Of a stretch of 64,000 bases of DNA, positions 56,115 through 61,329 are shown piece after piece (positions within the stretch are counted from its first letter, which is position 1; the number at the start of each line of letters is the position of its first letter). This DNA comes from Eledone cirrhosa (taxonomy: Eukaryota; Mollusca; Cephalopoda; Octopoda; Eledonidae): the NCBI GenBank assembly GCA_964016885.1, contig OZ024759.1, positions 27,708,918-27,772,917 of the forward strand. The letters run 5' to 3'. The translations under genes and the position numbers were made by a program. The notes under the pieces are model-generated. The model did no database searches, had not been told where the DNA came from, and saw only the letters and a program-made list of their open reading frames with translations.

Positions 56115-56966
56115 TAAGTACCTAGATATTTTATTAATAAAACTGTTTATGCAAAATCAAAACACACTATTAAAGGCATAGTTTCAAATAGCTTGACTGA
56201 TAAAATGACAAATGATATTGGTGGCCTCCCCACAGCCTCGGTAGACAGAATGGAGAAGGCGTTTCCCCAGAGGACGGCAAGGGAGATGAGCTGGAAGAAC
56301 CATTTCAACTCACGAGGCTCACACCTATGATGGTTAGTAGAGAGGTAGCCCTAGGGCCGAGGATACCAGAGGTCTCCACTGCCAAGGGTACGACCACAAA
56401 CCTGTCGGAGATTATATTATTTACAATTTGTGTGTAGGCAGGTTTCTCTGGAAATAGTTTTGGGGGTCGCTGAGGGTATTATGTAGCCCCAAAAGTTTGA
56501 GAACCTCTGGCCTAGAGTGTGATTTGTTGACCAGTTATGGCTTAAAGTGGTTGGGGGTGTCTAAAATGTGATTTCCTCTTCTGACCAGTTGACCTGTTTT
56601 CTTCTAGATCATCCTTTTTATGTGGCGGTGCAGTACCATCCAGAATATGTCTCACGTCCACTGAAACCCTCTCCGCCCTACCTCGGACTGTTGCTGGCGG
56701 CGACGGGCAAGCTGAAGAATTTCTGTAACCACGGCTACCAGCTCTCTCCACAGCTCTCCTACTCTGAAGGCGAATCTGATGACGAACTCTGTGAGTCTTT
56801 GAGTATGAAGATCAACCGGAAACGTAATAGAAAACGGAACTATATTGGCAAACAGAATGGTGTTATCAAAGAGAATGGATTTCCGGAAAAGAATGACATT
56901 ATCAAAGAAAATGGAGTTACACCTACCATAAATAGTTCTGTGAATGGCTGGGAGGAGAAAGACTAA
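33418..56966 (+). CDS. CTPS1: CTP synthase, complete, 15 coding exons
   Basis: Makes CTP from UTP, ATP and glutamine, the last step of de novo pyrimidine nucleotide synthesis, in the cytosol. Coding exons: 33418-33583, 35813-35983, 43995-44095, 44575-44691, 46659-46742, 47466-47546, 48271-48425, 49224-49356, 50453-50541, 51405-51499, 52431-52537, 54161-54257, 54614-54669, 55157-55253, 56608-56966. They sum to 1908 nt with matching phases and GT-AG junctions, giving 635 residues against about 591 in human CTPS1. The N-terminal synthetase half carries the nucleotide loop [10 protein letters not shown] (residues 8-17, Lys16). The glutaminase half has [11 protein letters not shown] (372-382) and the triad Cys400, His527, Glu529. 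The start matches the family N-terminus MKYILVTGG. An acceptor at 33381-33383 upstream of the ATG implies a noncoding 5' exon that I cannot place. Vertebrate CTPS1 and CTPS2 cannot be told apart here; the symbol means the CTPS family. The C-terminal tail is unusual (see findings). Confidence 0.97.
33670..33838 (+). mobile_element. piggyBac-like MITE copy (CTPS intron 1)
   Basis: 169 bp with perfect TTAA sites (33666-33669, 33839-33842) and matching CCCTTTAGCATT termini. Confidence 0.88.
33842..34345. repeat. irregular tandem repeat, about six units
   Basis: Units of 70-100 bp sharing aggtttcttgggtgttttaa and gatagggg, in CTPS intron 1. Confidence 0.8.
34530..35780. repeat. 1.2-kb G-rich minisatellite (CTPS intron 1)
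   Basis: GGTGGTGGTAATGGTGATAG units with G almost confined to the plus strand. Gly-rich and, reversed, Pro-rich open frames of 460-499 residues are by-products; no splice or start context supports them. Confidence 0.95.
35813..35983 (+). CDS. CTPS1: CTPS coding exon 2
   Basis: The acceptor cttccaatccag ends at 35812 and the donor gtaagct starts at 35984. It encodes residues 56-112 plus one base, with the conserved [21 protein letters not shown] stretch (metal and ATP site region) and GDYLGKTVQ. It follows directly after the 1.2-kb G-rich array of intron 1. Confidence 0.96.
36000..36135. repeat. poly-T and (CAT)n
   Basis: T run at 35999-36029 and CATCATCAT at 36093-36124, at the start of CTPS intron 2. 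Confidence 0.85.
36170..36680. repeat. 82-88-bp tandem repeat, six copies
   Basis: Units with gtgtcgtgataaaatgcacc and agggagagcaaccagc. Phrases resemble SINE-C bodies, so it probably grew from a SINE. Confidence 0.85.
36900..37200. repeat. LINE-related repeat, copy 1
   Basis: Shares ttctttatacattaag and tacatgataaaaaa with 37620-37850 and 22950-23110. Confidence 0.6.
37213..37609. mobile_element. piggyBac-like MITE, inverted dimer
   Basis: Two MITE halves head to head with about 195-bp arms. TTAA at 37209-37212 and 37610-37613. The centre (ggccagtttcaaattggcca) lacks the inner termini, so the pair behaves as one long-armed foldback element. Confidence 0.85.
37620..37850. repeat. LINE-related repeat, copy 2
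   Basis: Second copy of 36900-37200; the foldback MITE lies between the two. Confidence 0.6.
37850..38190. other. intronic DNA, nothing recognised
   Basis: Unique-looking stretch of CTPS intron 2, no splice-bounded open frame of note. Confidence 0.4.
38195..38325. repeat. GT/AT microsatellite
   Basis: GTGTGT and TATATA alternation. Confidence 0.85.
38325..38480 (-). mobile_element. SINE-C fragment, reverse
   Basis: catcatcatcatcgattaac and ccacgctagcatgggttaga. Confidence 0.75.
38480..38652 (-). mobile_element. SINE-B copy, reverse
   Basis: ctattggcacaaggccagca to gcgtccgaccctctaccgat, directly joined to a SINE-C piece and an AT tract. Confidence 0.82.
38724..38866. repeat. foldback palindrome (CTPS intron 2)
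   Basis: About 70-bp arms (gcagattaaagtttaagcaa), nearly perfect. Each arm has GAAAGCAGCGAUUCUUCGCU, a stem III-like hairpin after GAAA; CAGAAGA stands where CUGAUGA would be. Confidence 0.8.
39260..39420. repeat. copy of the CTPS intron 2 duplicated block
   Basis: gtgacaatgatggctttaaa, then attttgctgagtcgcacc; other copies from 40130 to 43260. Confidence 0.75.
39470..40000 (-). pseudogene. Tigger/pogo-like transposase fragment
   Basis: Minus strand encodes [40 protein letters not shown] and [16 protein letters not shown], the DDE nuclease core end of pogo/Tigger transposases (second D in VWDQF). A stop after KLRQL interrupts the frame; an acidic tail ([10 protein letters not shown], then [10 protein letters not shown]) follows. 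No N-terminal HTH or ends seen. Confidence 0.75.
40020..40130. mobile_element. SINE-C fragment
   Basis: Body phrases tagatgcctttcctaacacc and catttacagtgtgtactgag, joined to the Tigger fragment. Confidence 0.5.
40380..40452. repeat. AT microsatellite
   Basis: (AT)n after a SINE tail (GATGATGATGAT). Confidence 0.9.
40452..40545. repeat. foldback palindrome (CTPS intron 2)
   Basis: Arms cacagaaaaaagagaatcag and complement, about 45 bp each. Confidence 0.8.
40661..40762. mobile_element. 102-bp MITE, mariner-like ends
   Basis: Inverted termini CAGGGTGTCCCCCAAAA and TTTTGGGGGTACACCTTG. Confidence 0.8.
41878..41932. repeat. AT microsatellite
   Basis: Pure (AT)n. Confidence 0.95.
41990..42140. 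repeat. foldback palindrome related to a Penelope-like element
   Basis: Arms contain tagcctgatagtggggttt and gatgagtattgatgtac. The first phrase recurs beside the Penelope-like coding remnant (19726-19750). Confidence 0.75.
43328..43538 (+). mobile_element. piggyBac-like MITE copy
   Basis: Right end aatgctaaagggttaa is intact; left end diverged. Confidence 0.75.
43793..43870 (+). mobile_element. piggyBac-like MITE fragment and poly-C
   Basis: atttaaaccggacgtatccg with the 44-bp unit once, then a C run at 43861-43878. Confidence 0.6.
43995..44095 (+). CDS. CTPS1: CTPS coding exon 3
   Basis: The acceptor ttctttcag ends at 43994 and the donor gtatgt starts at 44096. It completes codon 113 and ends at residue 146, with the family block [12 protein letters not shown]. 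Intron 2 before it is 8 kb, the longest in the gene. Confidence 0.95.
44200..44345 (-). mobile_element. SINE-B fragment, reverse
   Basis: aattgcttctactttaggca and ttactggtacttcatcttac. Confidence 0.6.
44575..44691 (+). CDS. CTPS1: CTPS coding exon 4
   Basis: Residues 147-185, beginning [20 protein letters not shown], one of the most conserved CTP synthase blocks. Acceptor ctatgaag, donor gtaagt; both edges fall between codons. Confidence 0.95.
44720..44905 (-). mobile_element. SINE-B copy, reverse
   Basis: acaaggccagcaattttggg to atggcgtccaaccctctacc, in CTPS intron 4. Confidence 0.75.
44940..45660 (-). pseudogene. LINE reverse transcriptase C-terminal remnant with 61-bp tandem repeat
   Basis: Minus strand encodes [40 protein letters not shown] and [20 protein letters not shown]. 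At 45105-45340 a unit of about 61 bp (ggaggttttaaaggatgcag) is repeated four times, adding copies of [20 protein letters not shown]. Confidence 0.75.
45700..45860. repeat. transposon-end-like repeat, copy 1
   Basis: Shares catggaatgaccaaatgag and tttatttttcaaca with 46362-46520. Style resembles mariner ends. Confidence 0.5.
45867..46165 (-). mobile_element. SINE-C copy, reverse, with duplicated body
   Basis: catcatcat head, cttccacgctagcatgggtt, and ttgcccttcctagcaccaac twice. Confidence 0.8.
46150..46285. repeat. foldback palindrome (CTPS intron 4)
   Basis: Arms cctacacaacctcatttatt and complement; a single-arm copy is at 62510-62590. Confidence 0.75.
46297..46362. repeat. AT microsatellite
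   Basis: Pure (AT)n of about 65 bp. Confidence 0.95.
46362..46520. repeat. transposon-end-like repeat, copy 2
   Basis: See 45700-45860. Confidence 0.5.
46659..46742 (+). CDS. CTPS1: CTPS coding exon 5
   Basis: Residues 186-213: [10 protein letters not shown] followed by [13 protein letters not shown], the UTP/CTP-site region. Acceptor atttttag, donor gtaagt. Confidence 0.95.
46900..47040. mobile_element. pogo-like MITE
   Basis: 141 bp, termini CAGGTAAAATTCC and GAATTTCACTG, TA on both sides (46898-46899, 47041-47042). Copy at 60983-61136. Confidence 0.75.
47466..47546 (+). CDS. CTPS1: CTPS coding exon 6
   Basis: Residues 214-240 ([20 protein letters not shown], then CHVPPDQ). Acceptor ctccttag, donor gtaaga. 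Confidence 0.95.
47718..47758. repeat. AT/AC microsatellite
   Basis: In CTPS intron 6; a second AT run at 47872-47908. Confidence 0.9.
47912..48100 (-). mobile_element. piggyBac-like MITE copy
   Basis: Starts ccctttagtactctctg, ends aaatgctgaagggtt. Confidence 0.75.
48101..48222 (+). mobile_element. piggyBac-like MITE 3' half
   Basis: tattctcaaaataaataata to aatgctaaagttttaa, inverted relative to the adjoining copy. Confidence 0.6.
48271..48425 (+). CDS. CTPS1: CTPS coding exon 7
   Basis: Residues 241-291 plus two bases. [14 protein letters not shown] is the end of the synthetase domain, followed by the linker helix toward the glutaminase domain. Acceptor tttgttttag, donor gtgagt. Confidence 0.95.
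48567..48882. mobile_element. MITE with GGTATTCGCGG ends
   Basis: Termini ctcccgggtattcgcgg and ccgcaaatacCGGGGGTAC are near inverted repeats, of the pogo/Tigger style. Confidence 0.55.
48883..49025. mobile_element. MITE with TATATAAGCTGACCCC ends, copy 1
   Basis: cgtatataagctgacccc to tcgaatataagctgaaccc; an inverted-orientation relative is at 60818-60962. Confidence 0.5.
49224..49356 (+). CDS. CTPS1: CTPS coding exon 8
   Basis: Completes Arg292 and runs to residue 336. [20 protein letters not shown] is the start of the glutaminase fold. Acceptor atattacag, donor gtaagc. Confidence 0.95.
49505..49707 (-). mobile_element. piggyBac-like MITE copy
   Basis: TTAA at 49501-49504, CCCTTTAGCATTTACATT end intact; other end diverged. 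Confidence 0.75.
49835..50065 (+). repeat. SINE-B fragments
   Basis: Two partial bodies (aaattaagtaccagttacat; attatgtaccagttaaatac). Confidence 0.5.
50077..50299 (-). mobile_element. piggyBac-like MITE copy
   Basis: TTAA at 50073-50076 and 50300-50303. Confidence 0.75.
50453..50541 (+). CDS. CTPS1: CTPS coding exon 9
   Basis: Residues 337-365 plus two bases (YIEADDLE, then [12 protein letters not shown]). Acceptor gattgcag. The donor gtgagt at 50542 is needed, because reading through gives an immediate in-frame stop. Confidence 0.94.
50585..50757. mobile_element. hAT-like MITE
   Basis: Ends cagggtttcccaaac and tttggggatcactggta; the CAGNGTTTCCCAAAC type is common in hAT elements. Confidence 0.5.
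50874..51081 (+). mobile_element. piggyBac-like MITE, best-preserved copy
   Basis: 208 bp; TTAA at 50870-50873 and 51082-51085; CCCTTTAGCATTTAAACCGG end and aaatgccaaaggg end. Holds exactly one 44-bp interval between two aaaccgg repeats. Confidence 0.88.
51145..51305 (-). mobile_element. SINE-B copy, reverse
   Basis: agacacaaggccaacaattt to aacacactaccgaaactgcc. Confidence 0.65.
51405..51499 (+). CDS. CTPS1: CTPS coding exon 10
   Basis: Completes Asn366 and carries [16 protein letters not shown], the oxyanion-hole region of the class I glutaminase domain, ending in codon 398. Acceptor acattacag, donor gtatgt. Confidence 0.95.
51655..51940. repeat. 76-bp tandem repeat, about 3.5 copies
   Basis: Unit tcattgctgtcttctcccat ... 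ttccaccattcacttg in CTPS intron 10; (CT)n follows at 51942-51998. Confidence 0.9.
52024..52341 (+). mobile_element. SINE-A copy
   Basis: Complete head; a short deletion after ccctatcattccac; ATG tail then (GT)n. Ends 90 bases before CTPS exon 11. Confidence 0.88.
52431..52537 (+). CDS. CTPS1: CTPS coding exon 11 (nucleophile exon)
   Basis: Residues 398-433 with [13 protein letters not shown]; Cys400 is the glutaminase nucleophile (human Cys399). Acceptor tttcttgtag, donor gtaagt. An inverted repeat starts about 100 bp downstream in the intron. Confidence 0.96.
52637..53108. repeat. long inverted repeat (CTPS intron 11)
   Basis: Left arm 52637-52765 (aagacaggcgttcgggaaag; gatacacacgcaattgtatg) pairs with right arm 52975-53108; the loop holds GT/CA and AT repeats. 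Confidence 0.8.
53104..53150. repeat. AT microsatellite
   Basis: Pure (AT)n. Confidence 0.95.
53150..53412 (+). mobile_element. SINE-A, 3' truncated
   Basis: Head ggaggcacatggcttagtgg; B-box-like ggttgcgagttcaattctc. Confidence 0.85.
53505..53645. repeat. 48-bp tandem repeat, three copies
   Basis: Unit agtccactctgtaaagtggt plus agtagtggtgacatcggaaa; the period is a multiple of three, so it is open on the minus strand. Confidence 0.9.
53880..54030 (+). mobile_element. SINE-C 3' part
   Basis: aaggaagggcatccagccgt to catgctagcgtggaaaatgg and ATGATGAT. Confidence 0.75.
54161..54257 (+). CDS. CTPS1: CTPS coding exon 12
   Basis: Residues 434-465 plus one base; the block [20 protein letters not shown] is typical of the family. 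Acceptor ttttttttag, donor gtaagt. Confidence 0.95.
54614..54669 (+). CDS. CTPS1: CTPS coding exon 13
   Basis: A short 56-nt exon, residues 466-484: [19 protein letters not shown]. Acceptor ctctttcag, donor gtaaat. The frame fits both neighbours. Confidence 0.95.
54740..54773 (+). mobile_element. SINE-A head fragment
   Basis: gcgcatggcttagtggttag, cut and joined to a MITE. Confidence 0.55.
54774..55125 (+). mobile_element. piggyBac-like MITE interrupted by a SINE
   Basis: MITE parts 54774-54901 and 55095-55125; the right part continues to atgctaaagagttaa. Confidence 0.75.
54902..55094 (+). mobile_element. SINE-B, full length, inside MITE
   Basis: Flanked by a target duplication attatgtgagataat. 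Head gggcggtggattggcagtat, end ctaaagtagaaaca. Confidence 0.85.
55157..55253 (+). CDS. CTPS1: CTPS coding exon 14
   Basis: Residues 485-516 plus one base ([20 protein letters not shown], then ERMEIMELE). Acceptor atttctttcag, donor gtcagt. Confidence 0.94.
55305..55497 (+). mobile_element. SINE-B copy
   Basis: gggcagtggattggcagcat to aattgctggccttgtgctta. Flanks repeat attagtatcaatag/atgg, a likely target duplication. Confidence 0.78.
55583..56513. mobile_element. hAT-like nonautonomous element with SINE inside (CTPS intron 14)
   Basis: Inverted ends aaaggttctcaaagtga and aaaagtttgagaacctctgg. The interior (56221-56400) is unrecognised and shows no transposase. Confidence 0.55.
55691..56032 (+). 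mobile_element. SINE-A, full length
   Basis: Best copy in the window: head, body and ATG tail all present. Confidence 0.92.
56608..56966 (+). CDS. CTPS1: CTPS coding exon 15 and stop
   Basis: Residues 517-635. [14 protein letters not shown] holds the glutaminase His527 and Glu529. From about 563 the tail leaves the family pattern: an acidic serine cluster (SEGESDDE, 569-576), a basic cluster ([11 protein letters not shown], 584-594) and a repeated IKENG (603-607, 615-619). Acceptor cttctag; TAA at 56964-56966. Confidence 0.95.
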
Positions 56967-57290
56967 TGTAAATGATAATAATAATAATAATAACTGTGTT
57001 TTTACAATTATATATATATGTATACATACACACACATATATATATGTATATATATATATGTGTGTGTGTGTATATTTATGTATGTGTATATATTTATGTA
57101 TGTCTGTATATGATATGTATATATATGTGTATGTGCATATATACACATGTGTATATATATATATATTTATATATATATGTACAAATTTTTTTCCCCTTGG
57201 TATGAAGGCAGGGAGAGAGACTAAGTTAGCCGTTTTAAAAAATCCATCAATAAATAAACATGTTCCTCTATTTCTGTGTTAAAATTTCTA
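56967..57290. repeat. CTPS 3' UTR region with GTAT repeats
   Basis: AAT repeats, then GTATAT blocks at 57012-57180; polyadenylation signals follow. Confidence 0.7.
57249..57258 (+). promoter_or_regulatory. candidate CTPS polyadenylation signals
   Basis: Two overlapping AATAAA hexamers lie about 285 bases after the CTPS stop, past a GTAT-rich 3' UTR stretch. More AATAAA copies occur further down (for example near 57410 and 57527), so the true 3' end is not fixed. Confidence 0.4.
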
Positions 57291-57339
57291 TAAATTTTAA
57301 GTTTATCTAACTCTTAACATTCTGTACCACATGAAACCA

Positions 57340-57720
57340 CATTTACTGCAAATTTTCACAACAATCTGTCTACCTGTAAAGACACTATAAACATTTGAAT
57401 TAATAAACTATAAAATATTATCAAGACATTCTTGAGAATTACTAAATAGCTCACTATGACTGCATTGCATTGAAAATTAAATATTTACTCTAAGATTGCA
57501 AATTTTCACAACAATCTGTCTGCCAATAAAGATACTATAAACATTTCTATTAACAAACCCTGTTTTTAGATATTTTCTATTAAATCATAGTTAGATGTTA
57601 AAAGATAAGGCTGTATATTTTCATAATTATCTGTCCGCAAAATAAAGATACTATAAACATTTTGAGAAACAAACTTAGTTTTTAGATATTTTCTGCTAAA
57701 TCATTACAGGATGTTAAGAG
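57340..57720. repeat. irregular tandem repeat, three copies
   Basis: gcaaattttcacaacaatct and gacactataaacatt recur at about 57348, 57499 and 57616. Confidence 0.8.
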
Positions 57721-57919
57721 TTAATTTTTTTTTTTAAAGTGAAAGAGGGGATAAGATACCGGTAATTATACATGGATTGATACTATTCTGTCCACTGATA
57801 ATACCTTCTTCACCATCGGCTGGTCTCCTTCCCAGAAAATGATCTGCCTTTTGTCCTATTACTTGTGTTAATGCATTTTAAATCTGTTTTACCTCCTGAT
57901 TCAGACTTTGGTTAATTTC

Positions 57920-58345
57920 TAACATGGGTGTAGATGTGTGTGTATGTGTGTCTCACATTACTACATGTCAGATTGAACTGTGTGTAGCTACATATGAGAT
58001 TGAATCTGTGTCATGTTACTACATGTGTGTGTAGCTACACATGAGATTGAATCAGTGTGTCATGATACTACATGTGTGTGTGTAGCTACACATGAGATTG
58101 AACCAGTGTCATGATACTACATGTGTGTGTGTTGCTACATGTGAGATTGAACCAGTGTGTCATGTTACTACATGTATGTGTGCGTGTGTGTTGCTACATG
58201 TGAGATTGAACCAGTGTGTCATGTTACTACATGTATGTGTGCGTGTGTGTTGCTACATGTGAGATTGAACTAGTGTGTCATGATACTACATGTGTGTGTG
58301 TTGCTACATATGAGATTGAACTAGTGTGTACCCATGTGGAGTTTG
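57920..58345. repeat. about 60-bp tandem repeat, seven copies
   Basis: gctacatgtgagattgaacc and tgttactacatgtgtgtgtg units. Confidence 0.9.
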
Positions 58346-58686
58346 CACTAGAAGTGTGTGTGTGTTTTAACCTGTACTTTTCAAATACTCCATTTTCTCC
58401 CAACTCTGCTTATCAGATGTTATTTTCTTAATCTTTACTCAGGTAAGACAACAGTTGGCCACCCTTTGTCCCTTATGGTATTTTACCTGATTTTCTAAAG
58501 CTATTATTTTATATTTGTTGTTACAGTAATTTTCTTTGGGATTCTCATGTTTCATTCATATATATATATATGTCTCAAATAAAGCAACGGAGTAAAGGAC
58601 TCCCATATAACTTTATATATGCATATAAAACTGAGGAATTGGGTTCCAGTGTCGTTTTTCATTCACCATAGGTCCATGTATTTTAA

Positions 58687-58891
58687 CCCTTTAGTGTTTA
58701 AACCGGCCGTATCCGGCCAGAATTCTCTCGCTCCTTTCTGTTCAAACTGGTTATAACCAGCTGCTCATACTGATGTTAAAGTATTGTTCTCAACATCGAT
58801 AATATCAAAATCTCAGATTCAATATTATGGGAGATAAAGCCTTTACCATTAAAATACAATAGTAAATATAGAGTAATGGAAATGATTAAGG
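58687..58891 (+). mobile_element. piggyBac-like MITE copy
   Basis: TTAA at 58683-58686 and 58892-58895; left end ccctttagtgtttaaaccgg. Confidence 0.8.
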
Positions 58892-58964
58892 TTTAATCTC
58901 TTTCTCTACTCTATATCAATCAACACTACACTACATACTCTTTTGAAAGGCTGGAGGTCTGTAT

Positions 58965-59195
58965 GGCAGATTTCAGCAATCAATTCAGATCTATTGATAG
59001 ATAGGGTGTGTGTGAGGGGATGTATACCAGTTTACATCAAGCATCAGTCAACAGTGTGTGATCTATTGATAGACAGGGGAGCTGTGTACCAGGTTATATC
59101 AAACATGAGTCAACAATATGTGATCTATTGATAGGATAGGGGCGGGCTGTATACCAGGTTATATCAAGCATCAGTCAATACTAAAGGTTCTATTC
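58965..59195. repeat. about 70-bp tandem repeat, three copies
   Basis: gatctattgatagatagg, then ccaggttatatcaagcatca. Confidence 0.85.
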
Positions 59196-59289
59196 ATAAC
59201 AGGGAGGGGGAGCCATGTGGCAGCTAAATTGGTTGTTATTGAGGTTAGATATAGGGCAAGGTATCTTATCAGTCACTGACTCCTCTTTA

Positions 59290-59500
59290 CTCTATATATG
59301 GGTTGTGAATGTGTATAGTGTATGTATAAATGTTGGTTGTGTGTGTGTATATGTGTGCGTGTATATGTATGTAGATGCTGGTTGTGTGTGTATATTTGCT
59401 GTATACACTATTTCAGTATAAATGTGTAAATGTATAGATGCTGATCTATACATTATTTCAGTACTAATGTATATATAACTCTTATTACAGTACAAATGTG
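59290..59500. repeat. GT-rich and short duplicated DNA
   Basis: ggttgtgtgtgtgtatatgt and tatttcagtactaatg-type duplications. Confidence 0.6.
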
Positions 59501-59689
59501 TGATAGTTTGTCAGACCATCTTCCTAAATGAAGGAATTTGTTTAGGACAAACATTGAAAAAAAATATAAAACTAAAACCTTTATATATCTTTTTGAAGTT
59601 GTTAAACCTTGTACATTTCTTCACGTAAATAAAGATGAATCACTTTCTAACAAACTTGATTATTCCAGTCACTTTTGTATATTGCATAA

Positions 59690-59930
59690 CTTTCACCATT
59701 TAGTTGTGTCAAGAACAACCTCCCTAGTGATGGTGATCTACATGACAAGAGCACCCAGTACATGCTGTAAAGTGGACATCCAGCCATAGAAAGCTTGCTA
59801 AACAAAGGGTTGGGAGGACTCTTCAGTCATCTTAAGGACATGACAACCTTCCTAGTACTTGAGAACTATATGATAAAAGCACCCAGTACACACTGAATTA
59901 CTTGATGTTGGGAAGGGCATCCAACTGATT
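59690..59930. repeat. SINE-C-like fragments
   Basis: aaagcacccagtacacactg and gggaagggcatccaactg. Confidence 0.5.
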
Positions 59931-60059
59931 GGTGGTTTGTTGTCCAAAAATAGATTGTTAAATATACATAAATAGAAAACTATAGATTAACAGAAAGAGA
60001 GAGAGAAAGGTAAATATGTTTTTATTGTCCAAACTAATCTACAATCTATATTTCTATTT

Positions 60060-60300
60060 CTTCTTTCATTCTATTGTCTGATTAAGGACAAACATCTGAA
60101 ATGGTAAGACTTTTTTTCTACTACAAGCTAATATATATTTTCCCTTAATATCTTTCTATTTCATCTTTTATTTTTGAAACATAAACTCTCTTTTCTTTTA
60201 TATATCAAACGTTAAACTAATATATTTCTTCATTGTACTGTGTTATTTCCATTAACCTTTTGCATATATATATATATATATATTAAAAATTTCGCTCTAC
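60060..60300 (+). repeat. retroelement end, relative of 61495-61640
   Basis: gtctgattaaggacaaacatctgaaatgg (in pieces: CTGATTA, GAAAT) and aatatatttcttcattgta shared with the 61.5-kb copy; then an AT run. Confidence 0.45.
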
Positions 60301-60317
60301 ATGGCTGAATACAATAA

Positions 60318-60783
60318 ATGTAATCTGAGTTTTTCGAATATTAATAATTGTTTCTACTTTTGGCACAAAGTCAGCAATTACCCAGTGCATTACTGGTACA
60401 TTATTTTATCGACCCCGTAAGGATGAAAGGCAAAGTTAACATTGGCGGAATATGAACTCAGACCATAAAGAGCTGTAACTCTTTGCTGTAAAGCATGGCG
60501 TCCAACCCTCTACCGATATTGCCAATCCACCGCCCTTTTCGAATATTAATAATAACATTCGATTCATTTGCAATTTTGCAAACAAGTCTCAATTTTATAA
60601 CCATGTCAGGAGAATGAACACTTCATTCTTGCTCTTATGTTGGCAGTTCTGTTTGCATGCCAACATAAGAGCAAGAATGAAGTGTTCATTCTCCTGACAT
60701 GGTTATAAAATTGAGACTTGTTTGCAAAATTGCAAACGAATCGAATGTTATTATTAATATTTGAAAAACTCAGATTACATTTA
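60318..60783. repeat. foldback palindrome split by a SINE
   Basis: Arms of about 155 bp (gtaatctgagtttttcgaat ... gaatgaacacttcattcttg) around a 12-20-bp centre near 60650-60662. The left arm is interrupted by SINE-B 60350-60537 with target duplication ttcgaatattaataa. Confidence 0.85.
60350..60537 (-). mobile_element. SINE-B copy, reverse
   Basis: ttgtttctacttttggcaca to ccgatattgccaatccaccg, inserted in the foldback arm. Confidence 0.85.
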
Positions 60784-60817
60784 TTATATATATATATATA
60801 CACACACATATACCATA

Positions 60818-60962
60818 TGTACTTGAATATAAGCTGAGGAATACGTGACCAAAAAATCAATGGTAGAAAGGGGTGGTGGTGGCTTATATTTAAGATCAAA
60901 TATTTTGACAATTTCAAATTCTATGTAAATTAGGTGTGGATTTTTGCCCATTTAGTGGGGTC
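60818..60962. mobile_element. MITE with TATATAAGCTGACCCC-type ends, copy 2
   Basis: gtacttgaatataagctgag to ggggtcggtttatattca. Confidence 0.5.
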
Positions 60963-60982
60963 GGTTTATATTCATATATATA

Positions 60983-61136
60983 CAGGTAAATTCCGTTATA
61001 ACAAATTTTTCAGTACAATGAAATATTTTTCAATCCCTGGCCACACACTTGATGTGTTAGATCGAGCTTGTTATAAAGAATTTTTTGTTACAAATTTTTT
61101 TTTAAACCCTGTGAATTTTGTAAACGGAATTTCACT
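60983..61136. mobile_element. pogo-like MITE copy
   Basis: CAGGTAAATTCCGTTATAAC and CGGAATTTCACTG ends; TA at 60981-60982 and 61137-61138. Ends 15 bases from the threonine aldolase-like polyadenylation signal. Confidence 0.78.
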
Positions 61137-61150
61137 GTATTCCATAACCT

Positions 61151-61156
61151 TTTATT
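61151..61156 (-). promoter_or_regulatory. polyadenylation signal for the threonine aldolase-like gene
   Basis: AATAAA on the minus strand, 12 bases after the stop codon. A very short 3' UTR would result. Confidence 0.45.
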
Positions 61157-61167
61157 GTGAAAATAAT

Positions 61168-61329
61168 TTACAGATCATTTTCGCTAAAAACATAACACAG
61201 TTTCTTGATAGCATCCTCAATGTCTTCTTCACTGAGATTACAATGAGTTACAAGTCGAATATTTTGACCCATATTTCCACAACCCACATGGATCTCCTTC
61301 CCCAGCTCAGCCACTTCAGCATCTGTGGT
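61168..61329 (-). CDS. threonine aldolase-like, final exon
   Basis: Acceptor tcttcaacag. It encodes 53 residues, TTDAEVAELGKEIHVGCG to the end CYVFSENDL, then TAA. Confidence 0.68.
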   Translation of the reverse strand, partial: TTDAEVAELGKEIHVGCGNMGQNIRLVTHCNLSEEDIEDAIKKLCYVFSENDL

